Origin: an uncultured Slackia sp.
GTDB lineage: Bacteria > Actinomycetota > Coriobacteriia > Coriobacteriales > Eggerthellaceae
Direction: 5' to 3'
Length of the DNA stretch: 64,000 nucleotides
NCBI RefSeq assembly: GCF_934630525.1
Contig: NZ_CAKTVX010000003.1
Coordinates: forward strand, 1-64,000
Position numbers and translations under genes: made by a program. This document shows, one piece after another, positions 52,007 to 61,415 of the stretch (the stretch's first letter is position 1; every line of letters starts with the position of its first letter). The notes under the pieces were generated by a model. The model was given only the letters and a program-made list of their open reading frames with translations. It had not been told where the DNA came from and did not search any database.

Positions 52007-54529
52007 ATGTCCCGACTCGTTCACAGCGGAACAGGCGGAACCGCGCTCTCGAAGGGGATCAATCGTCGCTCGTTTCTGAAGTTGAGCGGTTCAGTTGCCG
52101 CTGCCGCAGCAATTCCGCAGGTGCTCACCGCCTGCTCGCCGTCTGACAAAGACGACTCCAAGAAATCCGAAAACGCCGTAGGCACCGCACAGCCCGAATA
52201 CGACAAAATCGGCCGCTGTACATGCGCGCCGAACTGCGTCGGCAGCTGCGGCATCAACGCATTCGTCAAAGACGACACCATCATCAAAGTTGAGCCCGCC
52301 GATTTCCCTGACACCAGCTATAACCGCATTTGCCTGTGCGGCATCTCCAATGCCATGCAGCGCGTCTACTCGCCCGACAGGGTGAAGTATCCCATGAAGC
52401 GCGTAGAGGGCACCGAGCGCGGCGCCGGCGAATGGGAGCGCATCAGCTGGGAAGAGGCCATCGACCTCATCCACGAGAAGATGACCACCAATATCGAGAA
52501 ATACGGCTCCACGTCCAACTCTTGGATTACCATGGTCGGCAACTACGGCATCGTGCCGCAGTGTTTCTCGGCCATGATGGCGAACACCTACGACGGCACC
52601 CAATGGACGAATTTCGGCATCATGGGCGACCTCGGCTGCAACATGGGTTGGATCCCGACCATGGGCATTCAGCAAGACGCCGCCGACTGGAAAGACATGC
52701 TCGGCTCGAAGTCGATCATCATGTTCGGCTGCAACTACGCTGAAACCAACAAGCAGGAAATGCACTTTGTCTTCGACGCCCAGGAAGCAGGCGCGAAGGT
52801 CATCGTCGTTGACCCACGCTGCTCGCGCACGGCCGCCAAAGCCGACTGGTGGATTCCCATTCGCCCCGGCACCGATGCCGCACTCATGCTCGGCATGATG
52901 AAGTGGATCATCGACAACGATAAAATCGACAAGGATTACATCCGCTCCACCACCAACGGCGCGTTCTTGGTTGACAAATCGACCAAGAAGCTCGTCATGA
53001 GCAACGGCAAATACCTCGTATGGGACGAAAAGGCGAACAAGGCCGTCGAAGTCGCCGCGCTCGACGATTCTCTGAAGCCCATCTATCCCTCCGTCACCGT
53101 TTCCGGCGACGTTCCCAAGGAATGCGAAGTGCCCGAAACCGCAGCGATCACGGGCACCTATACCGTAAAAGTCGATGGAGCCGACGTCGAGGTTTCCCCC
53201 GCGTTCCAGTCCATCGTCGATTCCGTGCAGGATTACACGCCCGAATACGCGAGCTCGATTTGCGAAGTTCCCGCTGACGACATCGTGAAGCTGGCGAAGA
53301 TCTATGCGGAAGAGACGCCCTCGAAAATCCAAATCAGCCAGGGCACGAACCGTTACTGGAACGGACATTTGCCCACCCGCGCCGCCATTCAAATGGCCGC
53401 GATTACCGGCAACGTCGGCAAGCAGTACGCCAACGTGAACTGGGCGGGCGGCGGCCTTATGCGCATCCTGTTCTCGGTAACGGGCACCTCTCCCTACGAG
53501 GGCCACAAGGCGACCCCGCAGCCCGGCACGCAGTGGATGAGTCTCGTTGCGAAGCAAGAGCCCTACCCCGTCAAGCTCATCTGGTTCAATAACTACGGCT
53601 GGGGCACGCAAAGCCCCGAGGGCAATAAGCTCCTCCACGAAACGCTGCCCCAGCTCGACTTCGTCATCACGTCCGAGCAAATCATGAACTCCGGCGCCGA
53701 ACTGAGCGACCTCGTTTTGCCAATTTCTTCTTACTACGAAGAGCCCTTCGAGGTCATTACCTCGTGGTCGAACTTCTATGTACAGGCTCGCAAGCAGGTC
53801 ATTTCCCAGATGTACGAGTCGAAAACCGACTTCCAAATCGGCCAGATGCTTGCCGAGAAATTCGGCATCCTCGATAAGACCGACTGGAAATACGACATCG
53901 AGGAATGGCACCGCAAGTTCACCATCGAAGGCAACATCGCGCCCGAATTCAACACCATTGACTTCGACGAGCTGAAAGAGAAGCAGGTCGTTCGCGCCAA
54001 CTTCCCCGACCCGTACATTCCGTTCACGAGCAAGCGTTTCATGACGCCGTCGGGCAAGCTCGAGATTTACACCGAGTCGCTCATCGAGTTCGGCGAGGAA
54101 GTCGCCGTGCACTACGAGCCCATCGAGTCGAACCGCACCGAGAAGGCGGCAACCTACCCGCTCACCTTCATGAACGCCCGCACCGTGTTCACCACCCACG
54201 GCCAGCACGTAAACCTGCCGTGGATCCGCGAGGTCGTCTCTGAGCCGTGGATCGAGATTTCCGCGAAAGACGCCGGCGATCGCGGCATCGAGAGCGGAGA
54301 TGTGGTGCGCATCTTCAACGACCGCGGCGAATACAAGGTAAAAGCCCTGGTCACGGAAGAAATCAAGCCTGGCTGCGTCAACCAGCGCCAGGGTTGGTGG
54401 CCGAAGGACTTCGTCGATAGCACCCACTATCGCGACCTGCTCCAAATGGATTTGAACCCCGCGCAAGACGCGATTTTCGAAACAAACTTCGCGCCCTATG
54501 ACAACCTTGTTCAAATCGAGAAGGCTTAA
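52007..54529 (+). CDS. DMSO reductase family molybdopterin enzyme, catalytic subunit
   Basis: An 840-residue Tat-exported oxidoreductase, first gene of an operon. The N-terminal twin-arginine motif is NRRSFLKLSG, followed by a hydrophobic stretch and a lipobox-like LTAC. A [4Fe-4S] site follows (RCTCAPNCVGSCG and later RICLCG). Molybdopterin-guanine-dinucleotide motifs include SKSIIMFGCNYAETN, VIVVDPRCSRTAAKAD, GTDAALMLGMMKW and the C-terminal THGQHVNLPW, GWWPKDFVDSTHYRD. AAGGGGGAG lies before the ATG. In this family the terminal acceptor (DMSO, TMAO, nitrate, others) cannot be told from sequence. The FeS subunit follows after 11 bases and a TorD-type chaperone after that; no membrane anchor gene is present. 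Confidence 0.92.
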   Translation: MSRLVHSGTGGTALSKGINRRSFLKLSGSVAAAAAIPQVLTACSPSDKDDSKKSENAVGTAQPEYDKIGRCTCAPNCVGSCGINAFVKDDTIIKVEPADFPDTSYNRICLCGISNAMQRVYSPDRVKYPMKRVEGTERGAGEWERISWEEAIDLIHEKMTTNIEKYGSTSNSWITMVGNYGIVPQCFSAMMANTYDGTQWTNFGIMGDLGCNMGWIPTMGIQQDAADWKDMLGSKSIIMFGCNYAETNKQEMHFVFDAQEAGAKVIVVDPRCSRTAAKADWWIPIRPGTDAALMLGMMKWIIDNDKIDKDYIRSTTNGAFLVDKSTKKLVMSNGKYLVWDEKANKAVEVAALDDSLKPIYPSVTVSGDVPKECEVPETAAITGTYTVKVDGADVEVSPAFQSIVDSVQDYTPEYASSICEVPADDIVKLAKIYAEETPSKIQISQGTNRYWNGHLPTRAAIQMAAITGNVGKQYANVNWAGGGLMRILFSVTGTSPYEGHKATPQPGTQWMSLVAKQEPYPVKLIWFNNYGWGTQSPEGNKLLHETLPQLDFVITSEQIMNSGAELSDLVLPISSYYEEPFEVITSWSNFYVQARKQVISQMYESKTDFQIGQMLAEKFGILDKTDWKYDIEEWHRKFTIEGNIAPEFNTIDFDELKEKQVVRANFPDPYIPFTSKRFMTPSGKLEIYTESLIEFGEEVAVHYEPIESNRTEKAATYPLTFMNARTVFTTHGQHVNLPWIREVVSEPWIEISAKDAGDRGIESGDVVRIFNDRGEYKVKALVTEEIKPGCVNQRQGWWPKDFVDSTHYRDLLQMDLNPAQDAIFETNFAPYDNLVQIEKA

Positions 54530-54540
54530 GGAGGCCTCCG

Positions 54541-55122
54541 ATGACCAAATATGCATTCGCCATTAACCTGCATCGCTGCATTGGATGCCGTACCTGCACC
54601 GTGAGCTGCAAGATGGAAAACCACGTCGCCGATGGCATTTGCCGCATTCCCGTGTATAACGACGCGGGCGAAACCGACGCCTCGCTCGACGCGCCTTCGG
54701 GAACTTACCCCAACGTCACGTTCCTTTGGCGCCCCACCCCATGCCAGCACTGCGACAACGCGCCCTGCGTTGAAGCGTGCCCGACGGGCGCCTCGTCGAA
54801 ACGCGAGGACGGCGTTGTCGTGGTGGACAAGGAAGCGTGCATCGGCTGCGAGAAGTGCGCCGAAGCGTGTCCCTACCACGCGCGCAGCCTCGACGTTGAG
54901 GCGCAGGTCATCGACAAATGCGAGATGTGCATCCACCGCCTCTCGAACGGCGAAGAGAGAACCATGTGCCAGCTGTGCTGCCCCAACCGCGCGATCGTCG
55001 TGGGCGACTTGGACGACCCGAACTCTGAGATCTCGAAGATAGTCGCAGAGCACGAGTGCGAGCAGCTGCTCGCCGACCAGGGCACGGGTCCCAACGTCTA
55101 CTACTGGCGCTCGGTCAACTAG
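54541..55122 (+). CDS. DmsB-like four-cluster ferredoxin subunit
   Basis: A 193-residue electron-transfer subunit with four Cys clusters: HRCIGCRTCTVSCKMEN, TPCQHCDNAPCVEACPTGA, EACIGCEKCAEACPYHA and DKCEMCIHRL with MCQLCCPNRA. This is the DmsB/PhsB/NrfC pattern that passes electrons to the molybdenum subunit. AGGAGG lies before the ATG, 11 bases after the catalytic gene. It has no signal of its own and would be co-exported with the Tat subunit. Confidence 0.93.
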   Translation: MTKYAFAINLHRCIGCRTCTVSCKMENHVADGICRIPVYNDAGETDASLDAPSGTYPNVTFLWRPTPCQHCDNAPCVEACPTGASSKREDGVVVVDKEACIGCEKCAEACPYHARSLDVEAQVIDKCEMCIHRLSNGEERTMCQLCCPNRAIVVGDLDDPNSEISKIVAEHECEQLLADQGTGPNVYYWRSVN

Positions 55123-55264
55123 CATCACCCACCGCGGGGAGCGGGCGGCCTCCCATCCCGCTCCCCGCGCGGCGGTGTGACCTAAAAGGATAGCGCGCTC
55201 TTGGGCCGTGGGCCACGATTGGCCTGACGCCGCCGTTTTTCGATTCCATACAGAAAGGACCGCT

Positions 55265-55936
55265 ATGTCGAACATGGAAGAACAAGCCCGAGAAGCTCGC
55301 GCGGAAGCGGCTCTCACAGCGCTTATCTCGCGGTGCCTTCTGCGCCCTTCTCTCGAATTCGCCGAAGAGGTGCAACGTGGTGAGGTCGCCGACGCATTCG
55401 GCGAAATGCTGCGCGACTGCCCCGACGAAAAGGTTGTCGCGGCGCTTGGCGAGCTGCACGCTTTCTGCGAAGAGGCCGCTGGCGTCGCCCCCAACGACGC
55501 GCGCCTCATGCTCGAAACCGATTTCAACCGGCTTTTCGTGGGCCCCGGCACATTGCTCGCCGTGCCCTACGAGTCGTTCTACAAAACGATGAAGGATGAA
55601 AATGGGCGCGGCCACCTGCGCGGGCCCTCGGAGCAGCAAGTCGCGGCGTGCTATGCATTGAACGGTTTCAAAATGCCCGACCATTTCGTCGACTTCGCCG
55701 ACAATATTGCCATTGAGTTGGAATTTCTCGGCGTCATGGCCGATAAAGAGGCCGACGCGTTCCTCGCAGGAAACGAGGAAGAGGCCGCGTCGATTCGCAA
55801 TGCGGCCGAGGCGTTCCGCGAGAAACATCCCATGAGCTGGATTGGCGAGTTCGCACACGACGTTCGCTCGGGCGCCCGCAGGGCTTTCTACCCAGCAATC
55901 ATCACCATCGCAGAGCAGACGATTCTGCGCAGCTAA
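55265..55936 (+). CDS. TorD/DmsD-family redox enzyme maturation chaperone
   Basis: A 223-residue cytoplasmic helical protein. The start at 55265 (MSNMEEQAREAR) has GAAAGGA upstream; an in-frame ATG at 55208 has none. Conserved TorD features: LETDFNRLFVGPG, LLAVPYESFY, the loop ending in PDHFVDFADNIAIELEFLG, and a C-terminal SWIGEFAHDV. It binds the Tat signal of its enzyme and holds it for cofactor insertion. A 142-base gap with a GC-rich hairpin (GGGGAGCGGG/CCCGCTCCCC, about 55135-55170) separates it from the FeS subunit. Confidence 0.92.
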   Translation: MSNMEEQAREARAEAALTALISRCLLRPSLEFAEEVQRGEVADAFGEMLRDCPDEKVVAALGELHAFCEEAAGVAPNDARLMLETDFNRLFVGPGTLLAVPYESFYKTMKDENGRGHLRGPSEQQVAACYALNGFKMPDHFVDFADNIAIELEFLGVMADKEADAFLAGNEEEAASIRNAAEAFREKHPMSWIGEFAHDVRSGARRAFYPAIITIAEQTILRS

Positions 55937-55990
55937 AAGGCCCGGGGTTTCCCTGCGAAATTCGCACGGCCGAAAGCGTCGCGCAAAACG

Positions 55991-57184
55991 CTATATGCAA
56001 TCACGAGAGATGGGCGGCGCCGATATGAGCGCCGCCTCGAATTTCGAGAGGGCATCGATCACGTCGTGAGCCTCGAAAAGTCGCGCGTTCGTGCATCCGG
56101 CATTGTCGACGAGCCGCACGATGCCCGTGTCGGCAAGGCGCCTGAACGCGTCGTTGACCGCACTGAACTGCTTGCCCGTCAGGCGGCATGCGGTTTCCAC
56201 CGTGAGCAGAGGGTATCCCGGGAGCAGCTCGAGGATGCGCTGCGTCGCGGAACCCTCGCTCACCTTTCCCAGCTTTTCGCGCCACACCGCATTCAGCTTT
56301 CCGAAAATCGCAAGATAGTCATCTTTGACTTGCCATGCGGCAGAGATGCTTTCCGCGCAAAAATCGATCCAGTTATTGATCGCGAACGGCATCTCGTCGC
56401 TTTCGATGGCCTTCTTCTGCGCATACGGCAGCAGACTTTTCGCGTGGTAGCGCGTATCGATCGCAGGCAGCAACGCGATGGCCGGAATGGAGCCGCTCGT
56501 GATGTTTCTCGCGCGAAGGAGCGCATGGCACATCGCACGACCGGTGCGGTCCATCGAGCGTTTGAACGGTTTGATGCTTTCGAACTGGAAATGCATGTAA
56601 CCCGTTTGGGCGAGCGGCGAAAAGCGCGGCGTGCTGATGAATTCGCACAAGTCTTCGATATACGGCAGAACCTCGGCGGCGCCAGGAGGGGCGAACGATT
56701 CCCGAGGGTCGGTCCTGTCGCCGTCGAAATCGCATGAGCGGAAACGCAGCCCCGTTTCGCTGGCGGGCTTGTTGTACAGGCATCGAGAATGCACTTCGAG
56801 AATGAACTCCGGCGTGAAGCGATACCCCGGCGTTACAGTTTCCTGAATCCACCGCAGGGTTTCGAGGTAGTAGAACGCCTCGACCGAAGCCGATTTCGTG
56901 CAGAAATTGCTTTCGCTGAAAGGGTGCGCAAAGTAATCCAAGTTTTTGCCCGCGAAGAGCGATTCAATGACGAGCAGCTCATAGGCATCGGGCGCGAGGC
57001 CATCGATGCGCACGGTCGCCGTTGCCTCAAGGCGCGAAATCGCATGCGCGATTGCGAGCCCCGATTCAGAATGCGAGAGCTCTTGGTCAATGAGCAGCAG
57101 TTTGCGCTCGGCCTCGAATGCGTCGGCGGCAGTTTTCCCCGACAAGAAAAACTGCTGGCTTTTCAGCATTTTCGGAGTGAACAT
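55991..57184 (-). CDS. Fic-family protein with altered active-site motif
   Basis: A 397-residue protein. The start at 57184 (MFTPKMLKSQQFF) has GGGAGGGG five bases upstream. Fic features: SRLEATATVRIDG near residue 50 in the place of the (S/T)xxxEG inhibitory segment, the core helix HFQFESIKPFKRSMDRTGRAM, and a C-terminal winged helix (LLTVETACRLTGKQFSAVND). The canonical motif HPFxDGNGRxGR is here KPFKRSMDRTGR: catalytic His is Lys and the Gly-Asn-Gly phosphate loop is Ser-Met-Asp, while the last Arg remains. Normal Fic AMP transfer is therefore doubtful; it may be inactive, regulatory or use other chemistry. It is alone in its unit. Confidence 0.85.
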   Translation of the reverse strand: MFTPKMLKSQQFFLSGKTAADAFEAERKLLLIDQELSHSESGLAIAHAISRLEATATVRIDGLAPDAYELLVIESLFAGKNLDYFAHPFSESNFCTKSASVEAFYYLETLRWIQETVTPGYRFTPEFILEVHSRCLYNKPASETGLRFRSCDFDGDRTDPRESFAPPGAAEVLPYIEDLCEFISTPRFSPLAQTGYMHFQFESIKPFKRSMDRTGRAMCHALLRARNITSGSIPAIALLPAIDTRYHAKSLLPYAQKKAIESDEMPFAINNWIDFCAESISAAWQVKDDYLAIFGKLNAVWREKLGKVSEGSATQRILELLPGYPLLTVETACRLTGKQFSAVNDAFRRLADTGIVRLVDNAGCTNARLFEAHDVIDALSKFEAALISAPPISRDCI

Positions 57185-57239
57185 GGCAACCCCTCCCAAA
57201 ATCCCCATGTTTCATGCCTCCTTCAATAGTAGCCGTCTA

Positions 57240-57585
57240 ATCTGGGAAAAGATACTTTTGCGGCTTTTTCAAAATTCCGCAATGCGAGGACAGCGGAAGC
57301 ACGAGAACGACTCCGGGCGCTGGGCGAAGCCGAGCAAGAGAGTAACTCCGGTCGCTGGGCGAAACCGAGCGAGCAGCAATTCCGCGGCAGAAAACGCCAC
57401 TAGGGGGCCTCGCTGCAGCGTTTTCCTCCCTGGCTGGCAGAAAACGCGACCATGGGGCCTCGCGAGATGCCCTAAAGTCGCAGAAAAGGCCCGAAAAGGA
57501 CCGGCGAAGCGCGAAAAGCGGCAGAAAAGCCGCCAACGGGGCCCCGAATGCCATGCCGAGCCCATGCAGCGAGGCCCCATGGCGA
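57240..57585. repeat. Repeat-rich gap with GGCAGAAAACGC and GGGGCCTCGC motifs
   Basis: The 505-base gap between the Fic-like and M16 genes holds no gene. A motif of about 27 bases, CTCCGGGCGCTGGGCGAAGC, occurs at about 57309 and again at 57345 with three changes. GCAGAAAACGC followed within 12 bases by GGGGCCTCGC occurs at about 57389 and 57435, a weaker copy at 57520, and an inverted copy at about 57568-57597 that runs into the 89-bp repeat. It looks like layered short mobile or recombined repeats. Confidence 0.65.
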
Positions 57586-57674
57586 CGTTTCCTGCCATCC
57601 TGCGAGCAAAACCGCGCAACCATCGCTTCCCCATAAAGAAAAACCTGCTAAACGCTACGAGCATTTAGCAGGTT
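57586..57674. repeat. 89-bp dispersed repeat, copy 2; its hairpin is the M16 gene terminator
   Basis: Same 89 bases as 51614-51702 with two mismatches. The hairpin (57642-57674) has an 11-bp stem with inner GCT/AGC pairs. On the minus strand it is followed by T5, 16 bases after the stop of the gene at 57690, so it can end that transcript. Confidence 0.85.
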
Positions 57675-57689
57675 TTGGCTCAACTCGAC

Positions 57690-60680
57690 TTAGAACAGCT
57701 TCGCGATTTCGAGCGGCTGCTTGGCGGCGCGGATGATGTCTTCATTGCCGAACACGCACACGGTTCCCTGATCGGCGACCTTGCGCAGCACTGGCGCACA
57801 AGCGCGAATGGCTGCGGGCGTCGCGGCAAGCTTTTCGTCACGCAACTTTTCTCGCCAATCGGCTGCGCGGCCGCACAGGAAGGCTCCGTCTTCGCGGCGC
57901 GCAATGGCGCGCGGCTTGGCCGGCGCATCGTGCGCGGCGACCGTAGCCACGATGTAGCCCTCCATCTCGGCTTCATCGGGTTCGAACGCAGCAAGCCAAT
58001 CGGCGGCCGCGTCGAAGCGCGCGAGCGTGCCATCGACGCCCGGGTCGCGATACGAATAGAAGCGCGCGAAGCCCTCTTCCCCACGACGGAAGCCGACGCC
58101 ATAAGCGCCGCCCTTCACGCGCACCTCGTTCCACAAGTAGTCAAACGACAGCGCGTTCGCAATAACCGACCACAGCCCCGAATGCTCAACCACGTCAAGC
58201 GTGGGCGCGCCCTTGGCCGAATAGCTCACATCGCACGGCACGATGAACGCCTCGTTGCGCGGCGCAGGCTCGAGAATCGCCAGCTCGCAGCCGCAATCGC
58301 TCCCGAACATCTCGCCCGCAGCGGCGCGCTCGTCGCCCGCAAGGCCCATAGTGCCCGCAGCCGTCCAGAAGGCGTCGCACTCCTCGGCTGAGCCCGTAAA
58401 GCTCGCGAGCACCGGCCCGCCGAACACGGTCGCGCGCACCTCCTCGAGCTTCGCCGCCAACGCATCGAAGCGCTCGTCGTAGTTGTCGATGAGGTCTTTC
58501 AGGAACAGATAGAAGTCGACGCCCGCAAGCTTCTGGCGCAACACGCCCGCGCGGAAATACGAAGCCGACAGGCGGTTCGTCGCGCTCGTGTGGCCCTCGT
58601 TCGCAAACGTCTGCTCCATGCCGATGCGGCGCTGCACGAGCACATCGAGGATCTTCTGCTTCGCGTCGAATTTCGTGGTCTCCCACACCTCGCGCGGAAT
58701 TGCCGAAAGCTGTGCCGCCTCTTCCGCAAGAGCGCTCGCCGAAAGCGTCACGCGCAGCGATACCTTGTCAGGGTCGCTCGCCGAAACGTACGTATCGGGG
58801 AAGAATCGCATCGAGCCCAAGTGCTGGCGCATGAATACATCCAGCTCAGCGGCGGAATGCTTTGCCGTGTCGAGCTTGTTGAGCAGCATGCACAGCACCG
58901 TGACGTAGGGCACGTCGTCAAACGCGACACTGTTGGCGTCGAAATACAGGTACAGGTAGTTAATGTGGCGGCTCGGCAGCTCGTGGCGCAAGCACGGCAG
59001 CGGGCACGCCGCATCGAGCACGGCGGCCGGGTCGGGCTTGGCCGCGCCAATGTCGGAGGTGCCCAAGCGCGGCAGCGTAGCCAGCGCCTCGAGCGCATCG
59101 GGCGCTTCTTGCATGGCGCGCAGCTCGGCCACGTCATCGCGAATCGCCTGCTTGGCCGCCTCATCGAGGCCCGCGAGCTTTTCCGCGAGTTCGCGCTCTT
59201 CCTCGCTGTCGTCCTCGGCATCGACGGGCTTCACTTCGAGCAGCGCCTTGTGGTTCGACTTCACGATAAGCGACTCCAGCACGTCTTCGAAATAGCGGCC
59301 GTCAAGCCCCTCGCGCATGTGGGCGAGCGCGTCTTCGTAGCGAAGGTACGTGGTCGCGAGCGCGTCGTCATAGAGCCAGCCGGAAAGCGCGTTCATCGCG
59401 AGCACTACGCCGTCGGCCATGCCGCGGTCGCGTTCGCGCAGCTCAAACGACAGTTGGGCGAGCGACGCCTCCAACAAATCGCGCGGAATTCCGTCGGTCG
59501 CCAGACGGGCCGCTTCGGCCTCGACGATTTCCATGAAGCGCCGCTTCGCGTCGGGCTTGGCGCCCTTCAGCTCGAATAGCGCCACGGGCATCGCCTGCGA
59601 ATCCATGAGAAACGCCGTGGCGTCGCCGCCGATGCCAGCGTCGAGCACCGCGCGCTTGATGGGTGATTCGTTGCCGCCCATCAGGGCGTCCATGAGCACG
59701 TCGGCCGCAAGCACGCGCTCGAAATCGCGCGCGTCGCCAATCGCGTAGCCCAGGCCCACGCACGCGTTCTCGGGCGCAGTCGCCATGGGGACCACCGCGT
59801 CGAGCGACACGTTAGGCTTGCACTCGCCCATCGGATTGGGCTCAGCGAGCGTGCGCGGCGCGCAATCGGCGGCCGAAAGGTAGCGGCGGTCGAGGAAGCC
59901 CAGCATGCGCTCGGCGTCGACATCGCCGTAGAGCACGATATAGGAATTGTCCAAGCGATAGTGGCGCGCGTGGGTGTCGAGGTAGCCCTCGTACGTGAGC
60001 TGCGGAATGGCGCGCGGATGGCCGCCCGATTCGAAGGCGTAGCACGTGCCGGGGAACAACTCGGTGTTCATGCCGCGGTACAGCACGCTTTCGGGGTCGG
60101 ACAGCGCGCCCTTCATCTCGTTGAACACCACGCCGTTGTAGCGCAGGCGTTCGGGCGTGCCCGCCTCGGCGTTCGCGTCGTCGAGCTCGTAGTGCCAGCC
60201 CTCCTGCTCGAACACCGCGCGCTTGCGATAGATCGCCGGGTGCAGCACTGCGTCCATGTACACGTCGGCCAGGTTTTCGAGGTCCTGGTCGTTGGTGCTG
60301 GCCACGGGGTACATGGTTTTATCGGGGAACGTGAGCGCGTTGAGGAACGTCTGCATCGAGGTTTTCAGCAGATTGACGAACGGCTCTTTCACCGGGAATT
60401 TATCGGAACCGCACAGCACGGAATGTTCCAGAATGTGGAACACGCCCGTGTCGTCGACCGGCGGGGTTTTGAACGAGATGGAGAACGCCTTGTTCTCGTC
60501 AGCATTGCGCAGAAACAGCAGGCGGGCGCCGCTTTTTCCGTGGCGCATCACGATGGCGTCGCCGTCGATTTCGGGCAACGGCTCAACCGATTCCACCGCG
60601 AAGCCATTTACCGCGGCGGCCTCTTCCACCAGCGATTCATCAAAAAACAGGGCACGGGCGCCCTGGGACTGTTCGGCCAT
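57690..60680 (-). CDS. M16C-family metallopeptidase (PreP/insulinase type)
   Basis: A 996-residue cytoplasmic peptidase. The start at 60680 (MAEQSQGARALFF) has GAAAGGA six bases upstream; the open frame to 60773 is not preceded by a site. The inverted zinc motif HILEHSVLCGS (HxxEH) lies near residue 85, with the third-ligand region TNDQDLENLADVYMDAVLHP downstream. MQTFLNALTFPDKTMYPVAS and the C-terminal VKGGAYGVGF with FYSYRDPG match presequence-protease-type M16C enzymes, which degrade short peptides inside a closed chamber. The length is usual (about 970-1000). Related hairpins lie at both ends of the gene (57642-57674, 60751-60783). Confidence 0.93.
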   Translation of the reverse strand: MAEQSQGARALFFDESLVEEAAAVNGFAVESVEPLPEIDGDAIVMRHGKSGARLLFLRNADENKAFSISFKTPPVDDTGVFHILEHSVLCGSDKFPVKEPFVNLLKTSMQTFLNALTFPDKTMYPVASTNDQDLENLADVYMDAVLHPAIYRKRAVFEQEGWHYELDDANAEAGTPERLRYNGVVFNEMKGALSDPESVLYRGMNTELFPGTCYAFESGGHPRAIPQLTYEGYLDTHARHYRLDNSYIVLYGDVDAERMLGFLDRRYLSAADCAPRTLAEPNPMGECKPNVSLDAVVPMATAPENACVGLGYAIGDARDFERVLAADVLMDALMGGNESPIKRAVLDAGIGGDATAFLMDSQAMPVALFELKGAKPDAKRRFMEIVEAEAARLATDGIPRDLLEASLAQLSFELRERDRGMADGVVLAMNALSGWLYDDALATTYLRYEDALAHMREGLDGRYFEDVLESLIVKSNHKALLEVKPVDAEDDSEEERELAEKLAGLDEAAKQAIRDDVAELRAMQEAPDALEALATLPRLGTSDIGAAKPDPAAVLDAACPLPCLRHELPSRHINYLYLYFDANSVAFDDVPYVTVLCMLLNKLDTAKHSAAELDVFMRQHLGSMRFFPDTYVSASDPDKVSLRVTLSASALAEEAAQLSAIPREVWETTKFDAKQKILDVLVQRRIGMEQTFANEGHTSATNRLSASYFRAGVLRQKLAGVDFYLFLKDLIDNYDERFDALAAKLEEVRATVFGGPVLASFTGSAEECDAFWTAAGTMGLAGDERAAAGEMFGSDCGCELAILEPAPRNEAFIVPCDVSYSAKGAPTLDVVEHSGLWSVIANALSFDYLWNEVRVKGGAYGVGFRRGEEGFARFYSYRDPGVDGTLARFDAAADWLAAFEPDEAEMEGYIVATVAAHDAPAKPRAIARREDGAFLCGRAADWREKLRDEKLAATPAAIRACAPVLRKVADQGTVCVFGNEDIIRAAKQPLEIAKLF

Positions 60681-60750
60681 GAAGCATCCTTTCAAGCAAG
60701 CGTTGCGCACGCGCGCAACGCATCGCGACATGCGCCGCAAGACCGACCGA

Positions 60751-60783
60751 AACCCGTTAAATACTCGTAGCATTTAACAGGTT
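60751..60783. repeat. Diverged third copy of the 33-base hairpin, inverted
   Basis: Its reverse complement aligns over all 33 bases with the hairpins at 51670 and 57642. Several differences fall in stem positions and keep pairing (C-G to T-A; C-A mismatch to T-A), so the structure rather than the sequence seems kept. It lies just upstream of the M16 start. Confidence 0.7.
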
Positions 60784-60948
60784 CGCAAGCGAGGGCCACT
60801 TGGCGGAAAACCCAGCTCAGGCGTCCGTCTCGCGCGCACGCGCGTTATAGCAACGATCGCGAGTTTAGCACAAGGCAACGCGCAGGAAAGTTACCCGGCG
60901 TTTTGAAAGGAAATCGAAAACGAATCGGCAAGAAAGCGGCACAGGAAA

Positions 60949-61248
60949 ATGCGGAGAGAAGCGACGCACAAGCCCATCGCCGTGGTGGTGGTTTCCGCCA
61001 TGTACGAGAACAACCAAACGCTGCCGCTGCCGAGCATGTACGGCAAGGATCTCATCTTCAAAACGGGCGGCGTGGATGCAGCGGGGCTCGAAGAGCCGCT
61101 TTCCCTCATCGAGCAAGGGCTCATCGACACGAGCTGCCTTATTTCGAAACGATACGCGCTCAACGACATTCTCGAGGCGTACCTCGCGTTCGAGGCGCAT
61201 GAAGACGGCTGTCTCAAAGTCGTCATCACGCCCTGGGAAGAACGCTAA
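60949..61248 (+). pseudogene. C-terminal fragment of a zinc-type alcohol dehydrogenase
   Basis: A 99-codon frame whose last 65 residues match the end of medium-chain dehydrogenases: SMYGKDLIFKTGGVDAAGLE, LIEQGLIDTSCLISKRYALN and ILEAYLAF, ending KVVITPWEE. The catalytic zinc domain and cofactor fold are absent, and no remains are seen upstream (60784-60948). It is a truncated remnant. An ATG and a weak site could still allow translation of a short protein. Confidence 0.75.
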
Positions 61249-61415
61249 CGCGGCGGAACCGAAAAGGCGCACCAGGAAGAACCCGCCAAAAAGCATTGGC
61301 CGACCCCCAAAGGCATTGATCGGCCCGCCAAGGGGGATGCGCTAACCGATCGGCGGCAAAGAGCGACAAGCGCATACAATAAGCCTGGAATGCCCTAGGT
61401 GCGTTGGGCAGCTAA

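Noticed and set aside
52091..54556. An 821-codon minus-strand open frame opposite the molybdopterin enzyme
   Set aside because: Shadow frame; the plus strand has Tat signal, cluster Cys and cofactor motifs, and the minus frame has none.
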